Assembly: GCF_007859855.1 (NCBI RefSeq)
Contig: NZ_SJPK01000010.1
Coordinates: forward strand, 62,001-126,000
Direction: 5' to 3'
DNA length: 64,000 bases
From: Allorhodopirellula solitaria
GTDB lineage: Bacteria; Planctomycetota; Planctomycetia; Pirellulales; Pirellulaceae
Shown in pieces: positions 37,172 to 45,915 of the stretch. The notes under the pieces are model-generated. The model made no database searches and was not told the origin of the DNA. It saw only the letters and a list, made by a program, of their open reading frames with translations. The number at the start of each line of letters is the position of its first letter. The stretch's first letter is position 1. The translations under genes and the position numbers were made by a program.

Positions 37172-38320
37172 ATGAATAGCGAGCGACGCCATGAACTCCA
37201 GGAGAACGAGCTAGCCTCGGCCATCGACCGGATCAATACCAAGATCGAGCCTTATTCGAAACCGATCGCAGCGGTGTTGGCGATTGCATTCATCGGGCTG
37301 CTCGCATGGGGGTTCTACTCGAGCATGCAGGCTGAGCAGCGCAGCGATGCAACCTACCAATTGATGGAGGGCTCAGTTCGAGGCGACAGCGAAATGCTGG
37401 CCACTGTGGCGGCGACTTACCCCGAGACGCCGATGGCGGCCTGGGCCCGGCTGTATCAAGGCAGCCAAAAGATGGCGGCAGGGATCAACTCCCTCTTCTC
37501 CAGCCGTGACGAAGCCGAAGAACTCCTCGCCGAAGCCAGCTCAGCCTACGAAGAGGCGCTGTCGCTGAGCGACGACAATAACATTCTCATCCAATCGCGG
37601 GCCCACTATGGCTTGGCTCGAATTGCCGAGTCGCTGGGCGATACCGACGAGGCGATCGCTCAATACGAGGCCACGATGGAGGCCGGCGAATCCGAGGCGA
37701 TGACGACGGAAGCTCAACAGCGCATCGCCCTGCTGTCGAAACCGGCGGCGGAATCGTTCCTGACGTGGTTTGACGAACAAGACTTCACCCCGGCCGACCC
37801 CAGCCTGCCACCGGCACTGCCGTCGGACCAGATGTTGCCAGACCTGCCCGATCTGGACTTCCCCGAGATCGAAACCTCGACTGGACCGGAGCCCGCAGCC
37901 GCCACCGAGGAAGCGATGGACCAGCCCGCTGCCCAAGACGGCGCCGGTGAGAGCGAACCTGCCGGCAACGAGGAAGCTGCCAGCGACGCTGAGCCCGCCG
38001 CCGACGAACCGACTGCAGAGGAAACCGCCACCGAGGAAAACGCGGCAGAAGAACCGGCCACTGAAGAACCGACTGCGGACGAACCCGCCGTCGAGGAAGC
38101 AAGCACCGAGCCGGAAGCGGCCATGGAAGAGGAGGCTCCTGCCGACGCCGAACCTGAAGCCGACGCCGAACCCGCAGCCGACTCGGACCCAGAGCCTGCG
38201 GCGGAGCCAGCAGACGCTCCAGCGGAAGAACCTTCCGACGCCCCCGCCGAGACGGATTCCGAATCGAGCGGTGACGAGGGTGACGACGCCGTTGGCCTGG
38301 AAGCCCCCTCAAACTCTTGA
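37172..38320 (+). CDS. Membrane-anchored TPR-like protein with Ala/Glu/Pro-rich tail
   Basis: From ATG 37172 the product is 382 residues. A short polar N-terminus leads to one membrane helix (PIAAVLAIAFIGLLAWGFYS, near 31-50). Helical repeats resembling YfgM/TPR proteins follow (YPETPMAAWARLYQGSQKM, then ILIQSRAHYGLARIAESLG with DTDEAIAQYEATME). The last 150 residues are a low-complexity tail of Ala, Glu, Pro and Asp with repeated EEPT/ADEPA elements. YfgM-like proteins act around the Sec translocon, but similarity here rests only on topology. A good promoter lies upstream. The stop overlaps the TTG start of rluD, so the two genes are coupled. Confidence 0.75.
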   Translation: MNSERRHELQENELASAIDRINTKIEPYSKPIAAVLAIAFIGLLAWGFYSSMQAEQRSDATYQLMEGSVRGDSEMLATVAATYPETPMAAWARLYQGSQKMAAGINSLFSSRDEAEELLAEASSAYEEALSLSDDNNILIQSRAHYGLARIAESLGDTDEAIAQYEATMEAGESEAMTTEAQQRIALLSKPAAESFLTWFDEQDFTPADPSLPPALPSDQMLPDLPDLDFPEIETSTGPEPAAATEEAMDQPAAQDGAGESEPAGNEEAASDAEPAADEPTAEETATEENAAEEPATEEPTADEPAVEEASTEPEAAMEEEAPADAEPEADAEPAADSDPEPAAEPADAPAEEPSDAPAETDSESSGDEGDDAVGLEAPSNS

Positions 38321-39423
38321 GCATCCCCTGCGACGATGACCGCGCGGCGCCCGGCCCAGATCGGGGCGGGCAACACGGTCGCTATCCCGCCCGCCCGCTG
38401 GCCGAATCGGATCAGGTGGTACGGGAATTCGTCGTTCCCGATTCTGCCGACGGCGCGCGAATCGACCTGTTCTTGACTCAGGTCTGTGACGGGCACAGCC
38501 GCTCGCAAATCCGCCTGGCGGTGCAAGACGACGGCGGCGAGGTCGACGGACGAATCGTACGGCCGAGCTTCAAGGTTCGCAGCGGGCAACGCATTCGTTT
38601 TCGACTGCCGACCGAGTCGAGCGACGACACGGTGCCCGAAAACATTCCGCTGGATATTCTCTATGAAGATGATGGCATGGTCGTCATCAACAAACCGGCG
38701 GGCATGGTGGTCCACCCGGCCCGCGGGAACTGGACGGGAACACTCACGAGCGCTTTGGCATTCCGCTTTCAATCACTTTCCGATGTCGGTGGTCCGACAC
38801 GTCCGGGAATCGTTCACCGGCTTGATCGCGACACCTCAGGCGTGATCGTCGTCGCCAAGAACAACGCGGCCCATCTTCATCTCGCGGCGCAGTGGCACGA
38901 CCGACTCGTCAAGAAGACCTACCTTGCCCTGACGGCAGGGCGCTTGGATCGCGACCGAGATTGGATTCACGCCCCAATTGGTCGACATCCTTATCAACGT
39001 GACAAACAGGCGATTCGCGAGCACCACGAATCGAGCAAAGAAGCGTCCACCTTTTACGAGGTCACGGCCAGACACGGTCGAGTGACGCAGGTCAAAGTCT
39101 CCCCCAAAACAGGCCGAACGCACCAAATTCGCGTGCACCTGGCTCATATCGGCTGCCCTATTCTCTGCGATCGATTGTATGCAGGCCACGCGGTGCTCAC
39201 CCGTGCGGCCCTATCGCGGGCTGCGGGCAGACCACTCGCAGCGGATCCAGATTCCGGGGCCGGTGCCGGTGCGCGATCCGCGGACGACGATGAAATCATC
39301 CTGAATCGCCAGGCCCTGCACGCTCATCAATTGACCCTGCTGAACCCGCAGTCACAAACCGAAATGACCTTCACAGCCCCCTTACCCGCCGACTTACGGC
39401 GTGTTATTGACCTACTCGATTGA
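38317..39423 (+). CDS. rluD: Ribosomal large-subunit pseudouridine synthase, RluD type
   Basis: The protein has an N-terminal S4 RNA-binding domain (GARIDLFLTQVC ... SRSQIRLAVQDDGGEVDGR). The RluA-family catalytic domain follows, with VINKPAGMVVHPARGNWTGT, the active-site HRLDRDTSG (catalytic D170) and KTGRTHQIRVHLAHIGCPI. It isomerises specific uridines in 23S rRNA, and the RluD type modifies helix 69. The start appears to be TTG 38317, overlapping the previous stop as TTGA, and gives 368 residues. About 30 residues before the S4 domain are not conserved, so a later GTG is possible. A Gly/Ala/Asp-rich insertion lies near residue 310. Confidence 0.92.
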   Translation: MSIPCDDDRAAPGPDRGGQHGRYPARPLAESDQVVREFVVPDSADGARIDLFLTQVCDGHSRSQIRLAVQDDGGEVDGRIVRPSFKVRSGQRIRFRLPTESSDDTVPENIPLDILYEDDGMVVINKPAGMVVHPARGNWTGTLTSALAFRFQSLSDVGGPTRPGIVHRLDRDTSGVIVVAKNNAAHLHLAAQWHDRLVKKTYLALTAGRLDRDRDWIHAPIGRHPYQRDKQAIREHHESSKEASTFYEVTARHGRVTQVKVSPKTGRTHQIRVHLAHIGCPILCDRLYAGHAVLTRAALSRAAGRPLAADPDSGAGAGARSADDDEIILNRQALHAHQLTLLNPQSQTEMTFTAPLPADLRRVIDLLD

Positions 39424-39628
39424 ACCTCGGTTCGTGTTTCTGCGCGAGTCCGAGTATACTGCGTTGAGAAATAGAAAGAGTGTGGCGGATTGCGAACCAT
39501 CGACACGCATTTGCTTCTGTACTCCTTCTAAGGAAAAGCGAATCGGAAGCTCTCGTATCGACGATCCTGGCGACCGACTACGCGTTGAATCAAGGTGACA
39601 AGGAAGCCGCCACAATCGGCCGATAGCC

Positions 39629-40750
39629 ATGCCAGCGACCACGCGTTTCGAACCCACCCCCACGGTGACCTGCCTCGGCACTCCCTCGCAAACGAGTGAC
39701 CCGAAGCTGGTCAACCGTTACGACGAACTCACCCGAGACCGCAAGGTATCGTGGACGGGACACTACCGGCTATTGCGGATGCTCGGCCGGGGTGGCCAGG
39801 GCGAGGTTTACCTCACCGAGTACCGGGGCACCGACGGGTTTACCGTTCCCGTGGCGATGAAGATCTTCTCGCCCGAACGCTTCAAGGATGCCCGCTCCTA
39901 CGACGAAGCGATGCACCGGGTGGCGTCCATCGCCGCGCGCGTGGCGATGATCCAGCACGATAATTTGCTCGATGTGCAGAACTTTTTCGAGCGAGACCGC
40001 ATCCGTGTGATGCTGATGGAATGGATCGACGGCTACGACCTTCGCCAACTCGTCATGCCGCCCTGTCTCGAACTGCTCCGAGACTACGTCCACCCGAAAC
40101 GCTGGCGATACATCAACGATGTCATCATGACCGAGGGCGTCGAGCAATCCCGCTTCAAAGCCGGGGTTGCGGTGGCGATCGTCCGGGAATGCCTCGCCGC
40201 CTTAGCTGCCTTGCATCGCGAGGGCATCGTCCATGGCGACGTCAAACCCGCCAACATCATGCTCAAACGCAGTGGACACGCCAAATTGATCGACATGGGC
40301 TCGTCGATCGACTTCCGCAATCCGCCCAACGACCGCGAGTGTACCCCGATTTACGCAGCCCCCGAGGTGCTTGAAAACCGCCCCGCGACTCCTCGCAGCG
40401 ACTTGGCGAGCCTCGGCTATGTCCTGATCGAACTGCTCGCCGGGGTCAATCCCTGCTCAGGGATGACCAGTTTGTCCGAATTCTTGAAAGCCAAATGGGA
40501 GCTGCCCAAAAACCTCGAACGCATCTTGCCCGAAGAGGTTCTTCGCAATCAATTGTTGATGAACTTTTTGCGCGGCCTGATCGCGCCCGACCCCAGTCTG
40601 CGATTCATCAGTGCCGAAGAGGCGGAGCATGTCGAACAGGGCGGGGCGGCGGCGTTCCATCGCCAGTTAATCCTCAGTAACATGTCGACCGAGTACGACA
40701 ACGACATCCGTCTTTGGCTCGAAGAACTCCGACATCTCGAAAACGACTGA
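39629..40750 (+). CDS. Serine/threonine protein kinase-like protein
   Basis: The 373-residue protein contains one kinase domain. It has the glycine loop MLGRGGQGEVYL near 51-62, K78 in VAMKIF, and the catalytic loop HGDVKPANIM with D204, K206 and N209. The metal motif is DMG instead of DFG (IDMGSSIDF), and the activation segment ends AAPEVLE. The catalytic Asp, Lys and Asn are kept, so activity is possible despite the HRD-to-HGD and DFG-to-DMG changes. No transmembrane or sensor region follows, unlike PknB-type kinases, so it is a soluble Hanks-type kinase. The inositol-monophosphatase-family gene begins 5 bp after its stop and is almost certainly cotranscribed. Confidence 0.92.
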   Translation: MPATTRFEPTPTVTCLGTPSQTSDPKLVNRYDELTRDRKVSWTGHYRLLRMLGRGGQGEVYLTEYRGTDGFTVPVAMKIFSPERFKDARSYDEAMHRVASIAARVAMIQHDNLLDVQNFFERDRIRVMLMEWIDGYDLRQLVMPPCLELLRDYVHPKRWRYINDVIMTEGVEQSRFKAGVAVAIVRECLAALAALHREGIVHGDVKPANIMLKRSGHAKLIDMGSSIDFRNPPNDRECTPIYAAPEVLENRPATPRSDLASLGYVLIELLAGVNPCSGMTSLSEFLKAKWELPKNLERILPEEVLRNQLLMNFLRGLIAPDPSLRFISAEEAEHVEQGGAAAFHRQLILSNMSTEYDNDIRLWLEELRHLEND

Positions 40751-40755
40751 TCCCC

Positions 40756-41550
40756 ATGGACAACGATCACCTGCACGTCGCTCTGGCCGCTGCTCGCGCA
40801 GGAGCGAAGGAGCTGATGGCGCGATACGAAAATCGCGTGGTGAGCGAGAAAGCCCCCAAGGACCTCGTCACCGACGCCGACCTGGCCGCCCAGAGCGCCA
40901 TCCGAGCGATCCTCGAAAGCTCCTACCCGAGCTACGCGTTCGTGGGTGAGGAAGAGGGCGAGAATGATCCGCCCGCCGCAGTCCGTGCCGGCGACGTCGA
41001 TGCGCCCCCCTGCTGGGTTGTCGACCCACTCGACGGCACCGTCAACTATGTCCACGGGCTGCATGGGTTCGCAGTCTCAATCGGCTTGTACGCGCGGGGC
41101 AAGATGAGACTCGGGGTGATCTACGATCCGATCAGGCAAGATTGCTTTACCGCCATCGACGGCCAAGGCGCACGCTGCAACGATCGATTGATGAAGAGCA
41201 GCGACGCCGATTCGCTCGATACCAGCCTCGTGGCCTGCAGCTTTCGCGCGGGTGTGACCCCCGACTCACCCGAAGTGGGGCGGTTTCTGCGGGCGCTCGA
41301 ACAATGCCAATCATTGCGGCGACTTGGCTCCTGTGCGCTGAACATGTGCTACGTCGCTGACGGCAGACTCGACGCCTACTGGGCAACCAACGTGGCAGCT
41401 TGGGATTCCGCTGCCGGAACGGTCATTGCCCGCGAAGCCGGCGCGGTGCTGACGGCCCACGACGGCGGCCGGTTTGACGACTGGGCCCCCAAATTCGTGG
41501 TCGCCGCCACGCCCGACCTCCACTTCAAACTGGTCGAACTGCTCCGCTGA
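40756..41550 (+). CDS. suhB: Inositol monophosphatase family protein
   Basis: The 264-residue enzyme from ATG 40756 shows the metal-binding signature of the family: EEEGEN, then CWVVDPLDGTVNYVHGLHGF with the DPLDGT motif, and the C-terminal WDSAAGTVIAREAGAVLT. It hydrolyses inositol phosphates or related sugar phosphates in a Mg-dependent way. In many bacteria the SuhB homologue also aids rRNA antitermination. It starts 5 bp after the kinase gene. The symbol refers to family membership, since substrate preference (for example histidinol phosphate or PAP) cannot be read from the sequence. Confidence 0.9.
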   Translation: MDNDHLHVALAAARAGAKELMARYENRVVSEKAPKDLVTDADLAAQSAIRAILESSYPSYAFVGEEEGENDPPAAVRAGDVDAPPCWVVDPLDGTVNYVHGLHGFAVSIGLYARGKMRLGVIYDPIRQDCFTAIDGQGARCNDRLMKSSDADSLDTSLVACSFRAGVTPDSPEVGRFLRALEQCQSLRRLGSCALNMCYVADGRLDAYWATNVAAWDSAAGTVIAREAGAVLTAHDGGRFDDWAPKFVVAATPDLHFKLVELLR

Positions 41551-41687
41551 GTGGACTGCTCGGCTGAGTGGGCTCGCAAAAGAGCGACTGACAGATTCGA
41601 ACTGCACCGGGCAACTCTGGACTGTTAAAATCAGGGACTGACGGCTGATTGCTGTATTGCGTTTTTATTCCTCCGCTGCGAACCCGC

Positions 41688-41888
41688 ATGTCTGCCAAAC
41701 TGCCTAAGAAAGCGATCTGCAAATGGGATCGCGATACGTTGGAGCAGGCCCTCCCCTTACTCGCCGACCAGATCGCTGGAGCTACGCTGGTGTGCCGCAA
41801 ATGCGGTCGCGCCGCTCAAGAGAAACGCTTGCTTTGCAAACCGCTCAAGCTAAATTCGCTCAGGCAGGGAAAGGATGCCAAGGATTGA
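41688..41888 (+). CDS. Small Cys-containing hypothetical protein
   Basis: From ATG 41688 the product is 66 residues. It is basic and contains CRKCGRAAQEKRLLC, a CxxC pair plus a third Cys that could belong to a minimal zinc-binding site. An upstream in-frame ATG at 41649 adds 13 residues. Its stop overlaps the TTG start of the following lipoprotein gene as TTGA, which supports real translation and coupling. The function is unknown. Confidence 0.65.
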   Translation: MSAKLPKKAICKWDRDTLEQALPLLADQIAGATLVCRKCGRAAQEKRLLCKPLKLNSLRQGKDAKD

Positions 41889-43303
41889 TCACGTTGCCAC
41901 TGCGTAGCCGCCTGCGGTTCCCCACGACCCTGCTCGCCTTGATTCCGCTGTTGGCAACCGGGTGCCGCCCCGCCGACCCACCGCCAAGGGCAGAGGTGAG
42001 TTCGGTCCCTCAGGTCGATGCAGAGACGCGTTTGCATAACGTATTCCGTCGCTACCAGGTGACGTCGTACTACCACGATGATGGGGAAGTCGTCCTGCAG
42101 GCTCCGGGAGCGAAATCGTTCCGCTCCAGCGAAACGGAAACCGCTCCGCTGAAGGTCCACTTCACACCCCATGATCTCAGGGTTGAAGCCTACACCGCGC
42201 GCATTCGCGTGCTGGCGAGCCCCGACACTTCCGATCACGACCGTGAACAGATCGAGATGCATGCTTGGTTTGATGAACCCGAGAGTTCGCATTTTGACGC
42301 TCAGGTTCTCCGCCAGACTTGGCGATCGGCGATGGCGGATCGTTTGCCCCTCCAACGAGTCTTAGCGGACGAGGTGCTGCGGGCACGGCTCTCGGCGGGA
42401 TTGGCTGGGCCGCCGCCCCAACTGGAGTGGCTGCTCGCTGACGACCCGATGCAAAAACTGTTCACACCGGAGACAAAATTCGAGTGGATTGACTCGGCGT
42501 CGCTCGACGGCGCGTCGCTGCAACGCATCGCGGCGACATCGCGATCGGAGCGTTTTGTTTTCTGGATCGATCCAACGACGAGCTTGATCAGACGTGTCGA
42601 ATTGCCGCTCCCCGATCTCGCGGGAAACGGTGCTGGGATTGATCGCAGCGATTGGTCACTTCGACTGGAACTGCTTTCAGCAACCTTTGAGCCGCCGCGA
42701 TCCGGTCAAGCCTCGACATTTCCCTATCCTCCCCGCGACCCCAAATGGGTTGGTGCCTTCGTGCCGCTCCCGCCGCCACCACCTTCCGGGCTGATCGGCC
42801 GTCAAGTCTCACTGGCGTCCTTAGCGGACCCCGTGACGAGCCCCGGCGAACGTCGTTTTCTGCTCATTGCGATCCCGCCCGACGATGCATCCGACCGATC
42901 CGCCTGGCTGCGTTCTTGGATGCCAGCGGTACCCGCCCTGGCCTCTGCTCAGTCGGGAAAAACCCAAGTCATCGTGGTCTCCGCCGATCGCGAGGTTAGC
43001 GATGCCCTGCGCGGACTCCCCGCCTCCGCCGTCACCATCGTCGACCCTCGCGGCGCCAGCAAACTGACTCGACAGCTTCGGCTGGACGCCGGTGCGATGG
43101 CGCTTGTGCAGCCCGCTGCAGACGGCCAGACGGGCAAGGTTCTGCTGACCGAAACGGCAATCAACTCCAGCACCCTATCGAACACGTTTGCCGTCATTCG
43201 CGATGCCATGGCTGGCATCAACGTGCCCGACCGTATCCACCGAGACTACGACGCCATCGTTGCCGACTACCAGGATCGACTGGAGAAACAACGGGCGCAG
43301 TAA
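41885..43303 (+). CDS. Lipoprotein of unknown function with a C-terminal thioredoxin-like region
   Basis: TTG 41885 follows an AAGGA ribosome binding site and gives a 472-residue product. Its signal peptide (PTTLLALIPLLATGC) ends in a clear lipobox with Cys near residue 27. The frame is open upstream to 41723, but that would run through the previous gene. The mature protein has an N-terminal region with strand-rich segments (YYHDDGEVVLQAPGAKS, EQIEMHAWFDEPE). The C-terminal part, RRFLLIAIPPDD ... QVIVVSADREVSDALRGL, resembles a thioredoxin or peroxiredoxin fold but lacks a CxxC. The likely location is the periplasmic face of a membrane. No function is assigned. Confidence 0.8.
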   Translation: MITLPLRSRLRFPTTLLALIPLLATGCRPADPPPRAEVSSVPQVDAETRLHNVFRRYQVTSYYHDDGEVVLQAPGAKSFRSSETETAPLKVHFTPHDLRVEAYTARIRVLASPDTSDHDREQIEMHAWFDEPESSHFDAQVLRQTWRSAMADRLPLQRVLADEVLRARLSAGLAGPPPQLEWLLADDPMQKLFTPETKFEWIDSASLDGASLQRIAATSRSERFVFWIDPTTSLIRRVELPLPDLAGNGAGIDRSDWSLRLELLSATFEPPRSGQASTFPYPPRDPKWVGAFVPLPPPPPSGLIGRQVSLASLADPVTSPGERRFLLIAIPPDDASDRSAWLRSWMPAVPALASAQSGKTQVIVVSADREVSDALRGLPASAVTIVDPRGASKLTRQLRLDAGAMALVQPAADGQTGKVLLTETAINSSTLSNTFAVIRDAMAGINVPDRIHRDYDAIVADYQDRLEKQRAQ

Positions 43304-43478
43304 GGCAGCCTTGAGCAACGCGGCCGCACTTGCCGGTCGATTCTTGAGTGGGTTGGATTGAGAAGGGCATTCACACTGTGGATCGAACGCCTGAAGTCGG
43401 CTATCCGAGACCGAAACACTGACTAAACTACAGGCCGCTGTTCATTTTTCACTAACCCGCCTGTAGATCGAATCGCTC

Positions 43479-44459
43479 ATGGCCACTTATCTCGTAACCG
43501 GTTGCGCTGGATTTATCGCCAACGAAGTCGCCGCCCAACTGATCCAAGCTGGGCACAAGGTCATCGGCATCGACAACGTCAATGACTACTATGACGTGCG
43601 GCTGAAGGAACATCGACTGGAGCGATTGCAATCACACACTCCCGAGCAGTTCGAACTAGTTCGTGGCGACATCGAGGACATTGCCACGCTGCGGGAACTT
43701 TTTGACGGCAACCAATTCGACGGTGTGTTGAATCTCGCGGCCCGCGCCGGCGTGCGATACAGCATGGAAAATCCACACGTGTACATGACCACCAATGCGA
43801 TGGGCAGCCTGAATTTGCTCGAGCAGATGCAGCAGCACGGTGTGAAAAAATACGTTTTAGCATCGACGTCGTCCTTGTACGCCGGGCAGCCGATGCCCTT
43901 TGTCGAAACACTGCCCGTCAACACGCCGATCTCGCCTTACGCAGCGAGCAAGAAAGCGGCCGAGGCGATGGCCTATGCCTATCATCACCTCTATGACATC
44001 GATGTATCGGTGTGCCGCTATTTCACGGTCTACGGACCGGCCGGCCGGCCGGATATGTGTATTTTTCGATTCATCAAATGGATTGACGAAGGCACTCCGA
44101 TTGAACTCTTCGGTGATGGCGAGCAGTCTCGCGACTTCACCTACGTTTCCGATATCGCTGCTGGCACGATCGCGGCACTCCAACCGGTCGGGTACGAGGT
44201 CGTCAACCTCGGCGGTGGCGGGACGCCGGTTTCACTCAACACGATCATCTCGATGCTCGAGGAACGGCTCGGCAAGAAAGCCAAAATCGAGCACAAGACG
44301 TTTCACAAAGCCGACATCAAGATTACCTCGGCGGATATTTCAAAAGCCCATGACCTGCTTGGCTGGACGCCGCAGGTCGAGCTCGACGAAGGGATCGACG
44401 CGTCAGTGAACTGGTATCTGGAGCACCAACCTTGGTCGGGGCAACTTCAGCTGCCCTGA
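43479..44459 (+). CDS. NAD-dependent sugar-nucleotide epimerase (UDP-glucuronate 4-epimerase-like)
   Basis: The 326-residue extended SDR has the N-terminal nucleotide motif VTGCAGFIA (residues 6-14). NVNDYYDVRLKEHRLERL follows, typical of UDP-glucuronate 4-epimerases. It also has LNLAARAGVRYSMENP, the Ser site in ASTSSLYAG, the catalytic YAASK near residue 153, and CRYFTVYGPAGRPDM. This group interconverts C4 epimers of UDP-sugars for surface polysaccharides. The exact substrate is a best guess from the N-terminal motif. It is bounded by repeat DNA downstream and stands alone. Confidence 0.92.
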   Translation: MATYLVTGCAGFIANEVAAQLIQAGHKVIGIDNVNDYYDVRLKEHRLERLQSHTPEQFELVRGDIEDIATLRELFDGNQFDGVLNLAARAGVRYSMENPHVYMTTNAMGSLNLLEQMQQHGVKKYVLASTSSLYAGQPMPFVETLPVNTPISPYAASKKAAEAMAYAYHHLYDIDVSVCRYFTVYGPAGRPDMCIFRFIKWIDEGTPIELFGDGEQSRDFTYVSDIAAGTIAALQPVGYEVVNLGGGGTPVSLNTIISMLEERLGKKAKIEHKTFHKADIKITSADISKAHDLLGWTPQVELDEGIDASVNWYLEHQPWSGQLQLP

Positions 44460-44522
44460 GCGGCCGCTGCACAACCTTTGCGGGGGGACGCTCGATTGGG
44501 CTTACGCAGGTTTATGACTTTA

Positions 44523-44549
44523 CCCTCTCCAAACGAAGTTTGGGGAGGG
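44523..44549 (+). repeat. Hairpin downstream of the epimerase gene
   Basis: CCCTCTCCAAAC pairs with GTTTGGGGAGGG around GAA. It lacks a T-tract but could weakly terminate. Related CCCTCCCC/GGGAGGG arms recur at about 44623-44695, so it is also part of a repeat. Confidence 0.6.
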
Positions 44550-44761
44550 TCGACGGGCGAAGCCTCGTCGGAGAGGGGCCGAGCACTGGCAAAACGCATC
44601 CATTGCCGTGAAACGGCGACTGAGCCCTCCCCGAGAAACTCGCTGAAGGCTCGTTTCTCGACCCTCCCCAGCTGCGCTCGGGAGGGTGAAGTTCAGGACA
44701 GAAACGACCTCCAAGAAATCAACCGAAACTGACGTCAATCCCATGTTTTGAACAGCGCACC

Positions 44762-45158
44762 CTAGTGGTCTGTCACAGTTAAAAGTTAGGGTTGATCGTA
44801 GTGGACGAGGCGACGAGCTGGTCATTACCCACAAAACCAGATCCCCTGTCAGCTCGTCTGACAGGAATCACCGTTTTGTGATTAGATCAAGATGGAGCAT
44901 TCACCCCGCTCCCATGCGGGCTTGCCCCGCATGACAGCAAAGTTTATCGACTTGGTTTCCTGTCAGACAAGCTGACAGGGGAACGTGTGTCGATACCGCG
45001 GTTTTCTAATTTCAAAACGTCGCTTCCCGTGTGACAAGCACACGGGGGAGCAAACTAATGGGTAATCAACAAGAGGCGACGAGTCCTTGGATTTGACGCC
45101 AGTTCAGGACTCGTCGCCTCGTCCACTACCCTAAGAATAAGTCGTGACAGACCACTAG
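44762..45158. mobile_element. MITE-like element with perfect 15-bp terminal inverted repeats
   Basis: CTAGTGGTCTGTCAC (44762-44776) and its exact reverse complement (45144-45158) bound 397 bp. The TA inside each terminal CTAG fits the TA target duplication of IS630/Tc1-mariner elements. Subterminal inverted arms (TTAGGGT plus GTGGACGAGGCGACGAG) and several nested hairpins, including CCTGTCAG-N5-CTGACAGG twice in opposite orientation, fill the interior. No transposase is encoded. Related segments occur at 26233-26578 and 27887-27957. Confidence 0.75.
44800..44832 (+). repeat. Dispersed 33-bp intergenic module, copy 3 (inside the MITE-like element)
   Basis: It begins AGTGGACGAGGCGACGAGCT and ends CATTACCCAC, the best match to the copies at 20104 and 27611. 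An inverted partial copy closes the same element (GGGTAATCAA near 45061). Confidence 0.75.
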
Positions 45159-45214
45159 GCCGGCACGGGAGCCTGTTTTGCTGCAACTCGATCAGCGGGT
45201 AGGCAACGGGGCGT

Positions 45215-45652
45215 TCACTGCCACGGCAGGGGCGGCGGCGACGGGCGCAGCATCGCCGCGGCAGCGGCTTCGGCGGGCACCTCCAATGCTCGGTGCTCCC
45301 TCAGGTCCACGAACACCCAACGCGTGCTCGCCCGGCACAGCAATTTCTCATCGGCAGGGCGGCAGATCAGATAGTTTCGCGTGCAGGCGTAACGGTGAAT
45401 GCCGCTCAACCAAGTTCGAATCACGATCGCATCACCACCGAAAGCGGCGGCGCGGTAGGTGATCTGGTGATCGCGGACCACCCATCCCAGCCCTTTATCC
45501 AGGGCCTCGGCAGCGTCCCAGCCTGTCGCCGCATTATGATCGCGGGCCGCCCATAGCGTCCATTGCAGGTATCTCAGGTTATGCACATGAGCCTGGGCAT
45601 CGACTTCGTCGTCGGTGACCGTATGGTGGAAGTCAAAGTAATCCGAAGGCAT
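45215..45652 (-). CDS. Acyl-CoA thioesterase, 4HBT hot-dog family
   Basis: The 145-residue protein has the single hot-dog domain of the YbgC/4HBT family: the N-terminal HHTVTDDEVDAQAHVHNLRYLQW segment with the Asp/Asn near the start of the helix, then ITYRAAAFGGDAIVIRTWL. It hydrolyses acyl-CoA or acyl-ACP thioesters. A Pro-rich tail of about 15 residues ends it. It is transcribed toward the MITE-like element and is not in an operon with msrA. Another 4HBT protein is at 49765-50175. Confidence 0.85.
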   Translation of the reverse strand: MPSDYFDFHHTVTDDEVDAQAHVHNLRYLQWTLWAARDHNAATGWDAAEALDKGLGWVVRDHQITYRAAAFGGDAIVIRTWLSGIHRYACTRNYLICRPADEKLLCRASTRWVFVDLREHRALEVPAEAAAAAMLRPSPPPLPWQ

Positions 45653-45915
45653 ATGGAGAACGCACGATCTGGAGGAAAAATGGAGGGGTGCTACCTATCA
45701 TCGGCGAGGAGACAGCACGACTTTTGCTAAGAGCCTATCCGAAAAAGGGAGCCCCAAAGAGGCCTGCTCCGCTTCGGCGAACTACGAGAAAGGCCATCGA
45801 AATACGGCAAAAACCGAGAATCCTACCAGCCCGATCGATCCCTCAGGCACGCAACAGCGTAAAATAGCTCACACAAAGTCCCGAACAAACCGGCCCGCTC
45901 GACTGGAGTTTTCTG

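Larger units (their letters stand above)
44460..45214. other. Intergenic region made of two repeat blocks
   Basis: The first block, about 44521-44700, is a set of hairpins rich in CCCTCTCC/GGGAGGG, including a near-perfect one at 44523-44549 just beyond the epimerase. The second, 44762-45158, is the MITE-like element described separately. The remainder (45159-45214) is the tail before the convergent thioesterase gene. No protein gene is supported. Confidence 0.75.

Noticed and set aside
44478-44732. Small plus-strand frame of 84 codons between the epimerase and the MITE-like element
   Set aside because: It lies in hairpin-rich repeat sequence and has no protein-like properties.
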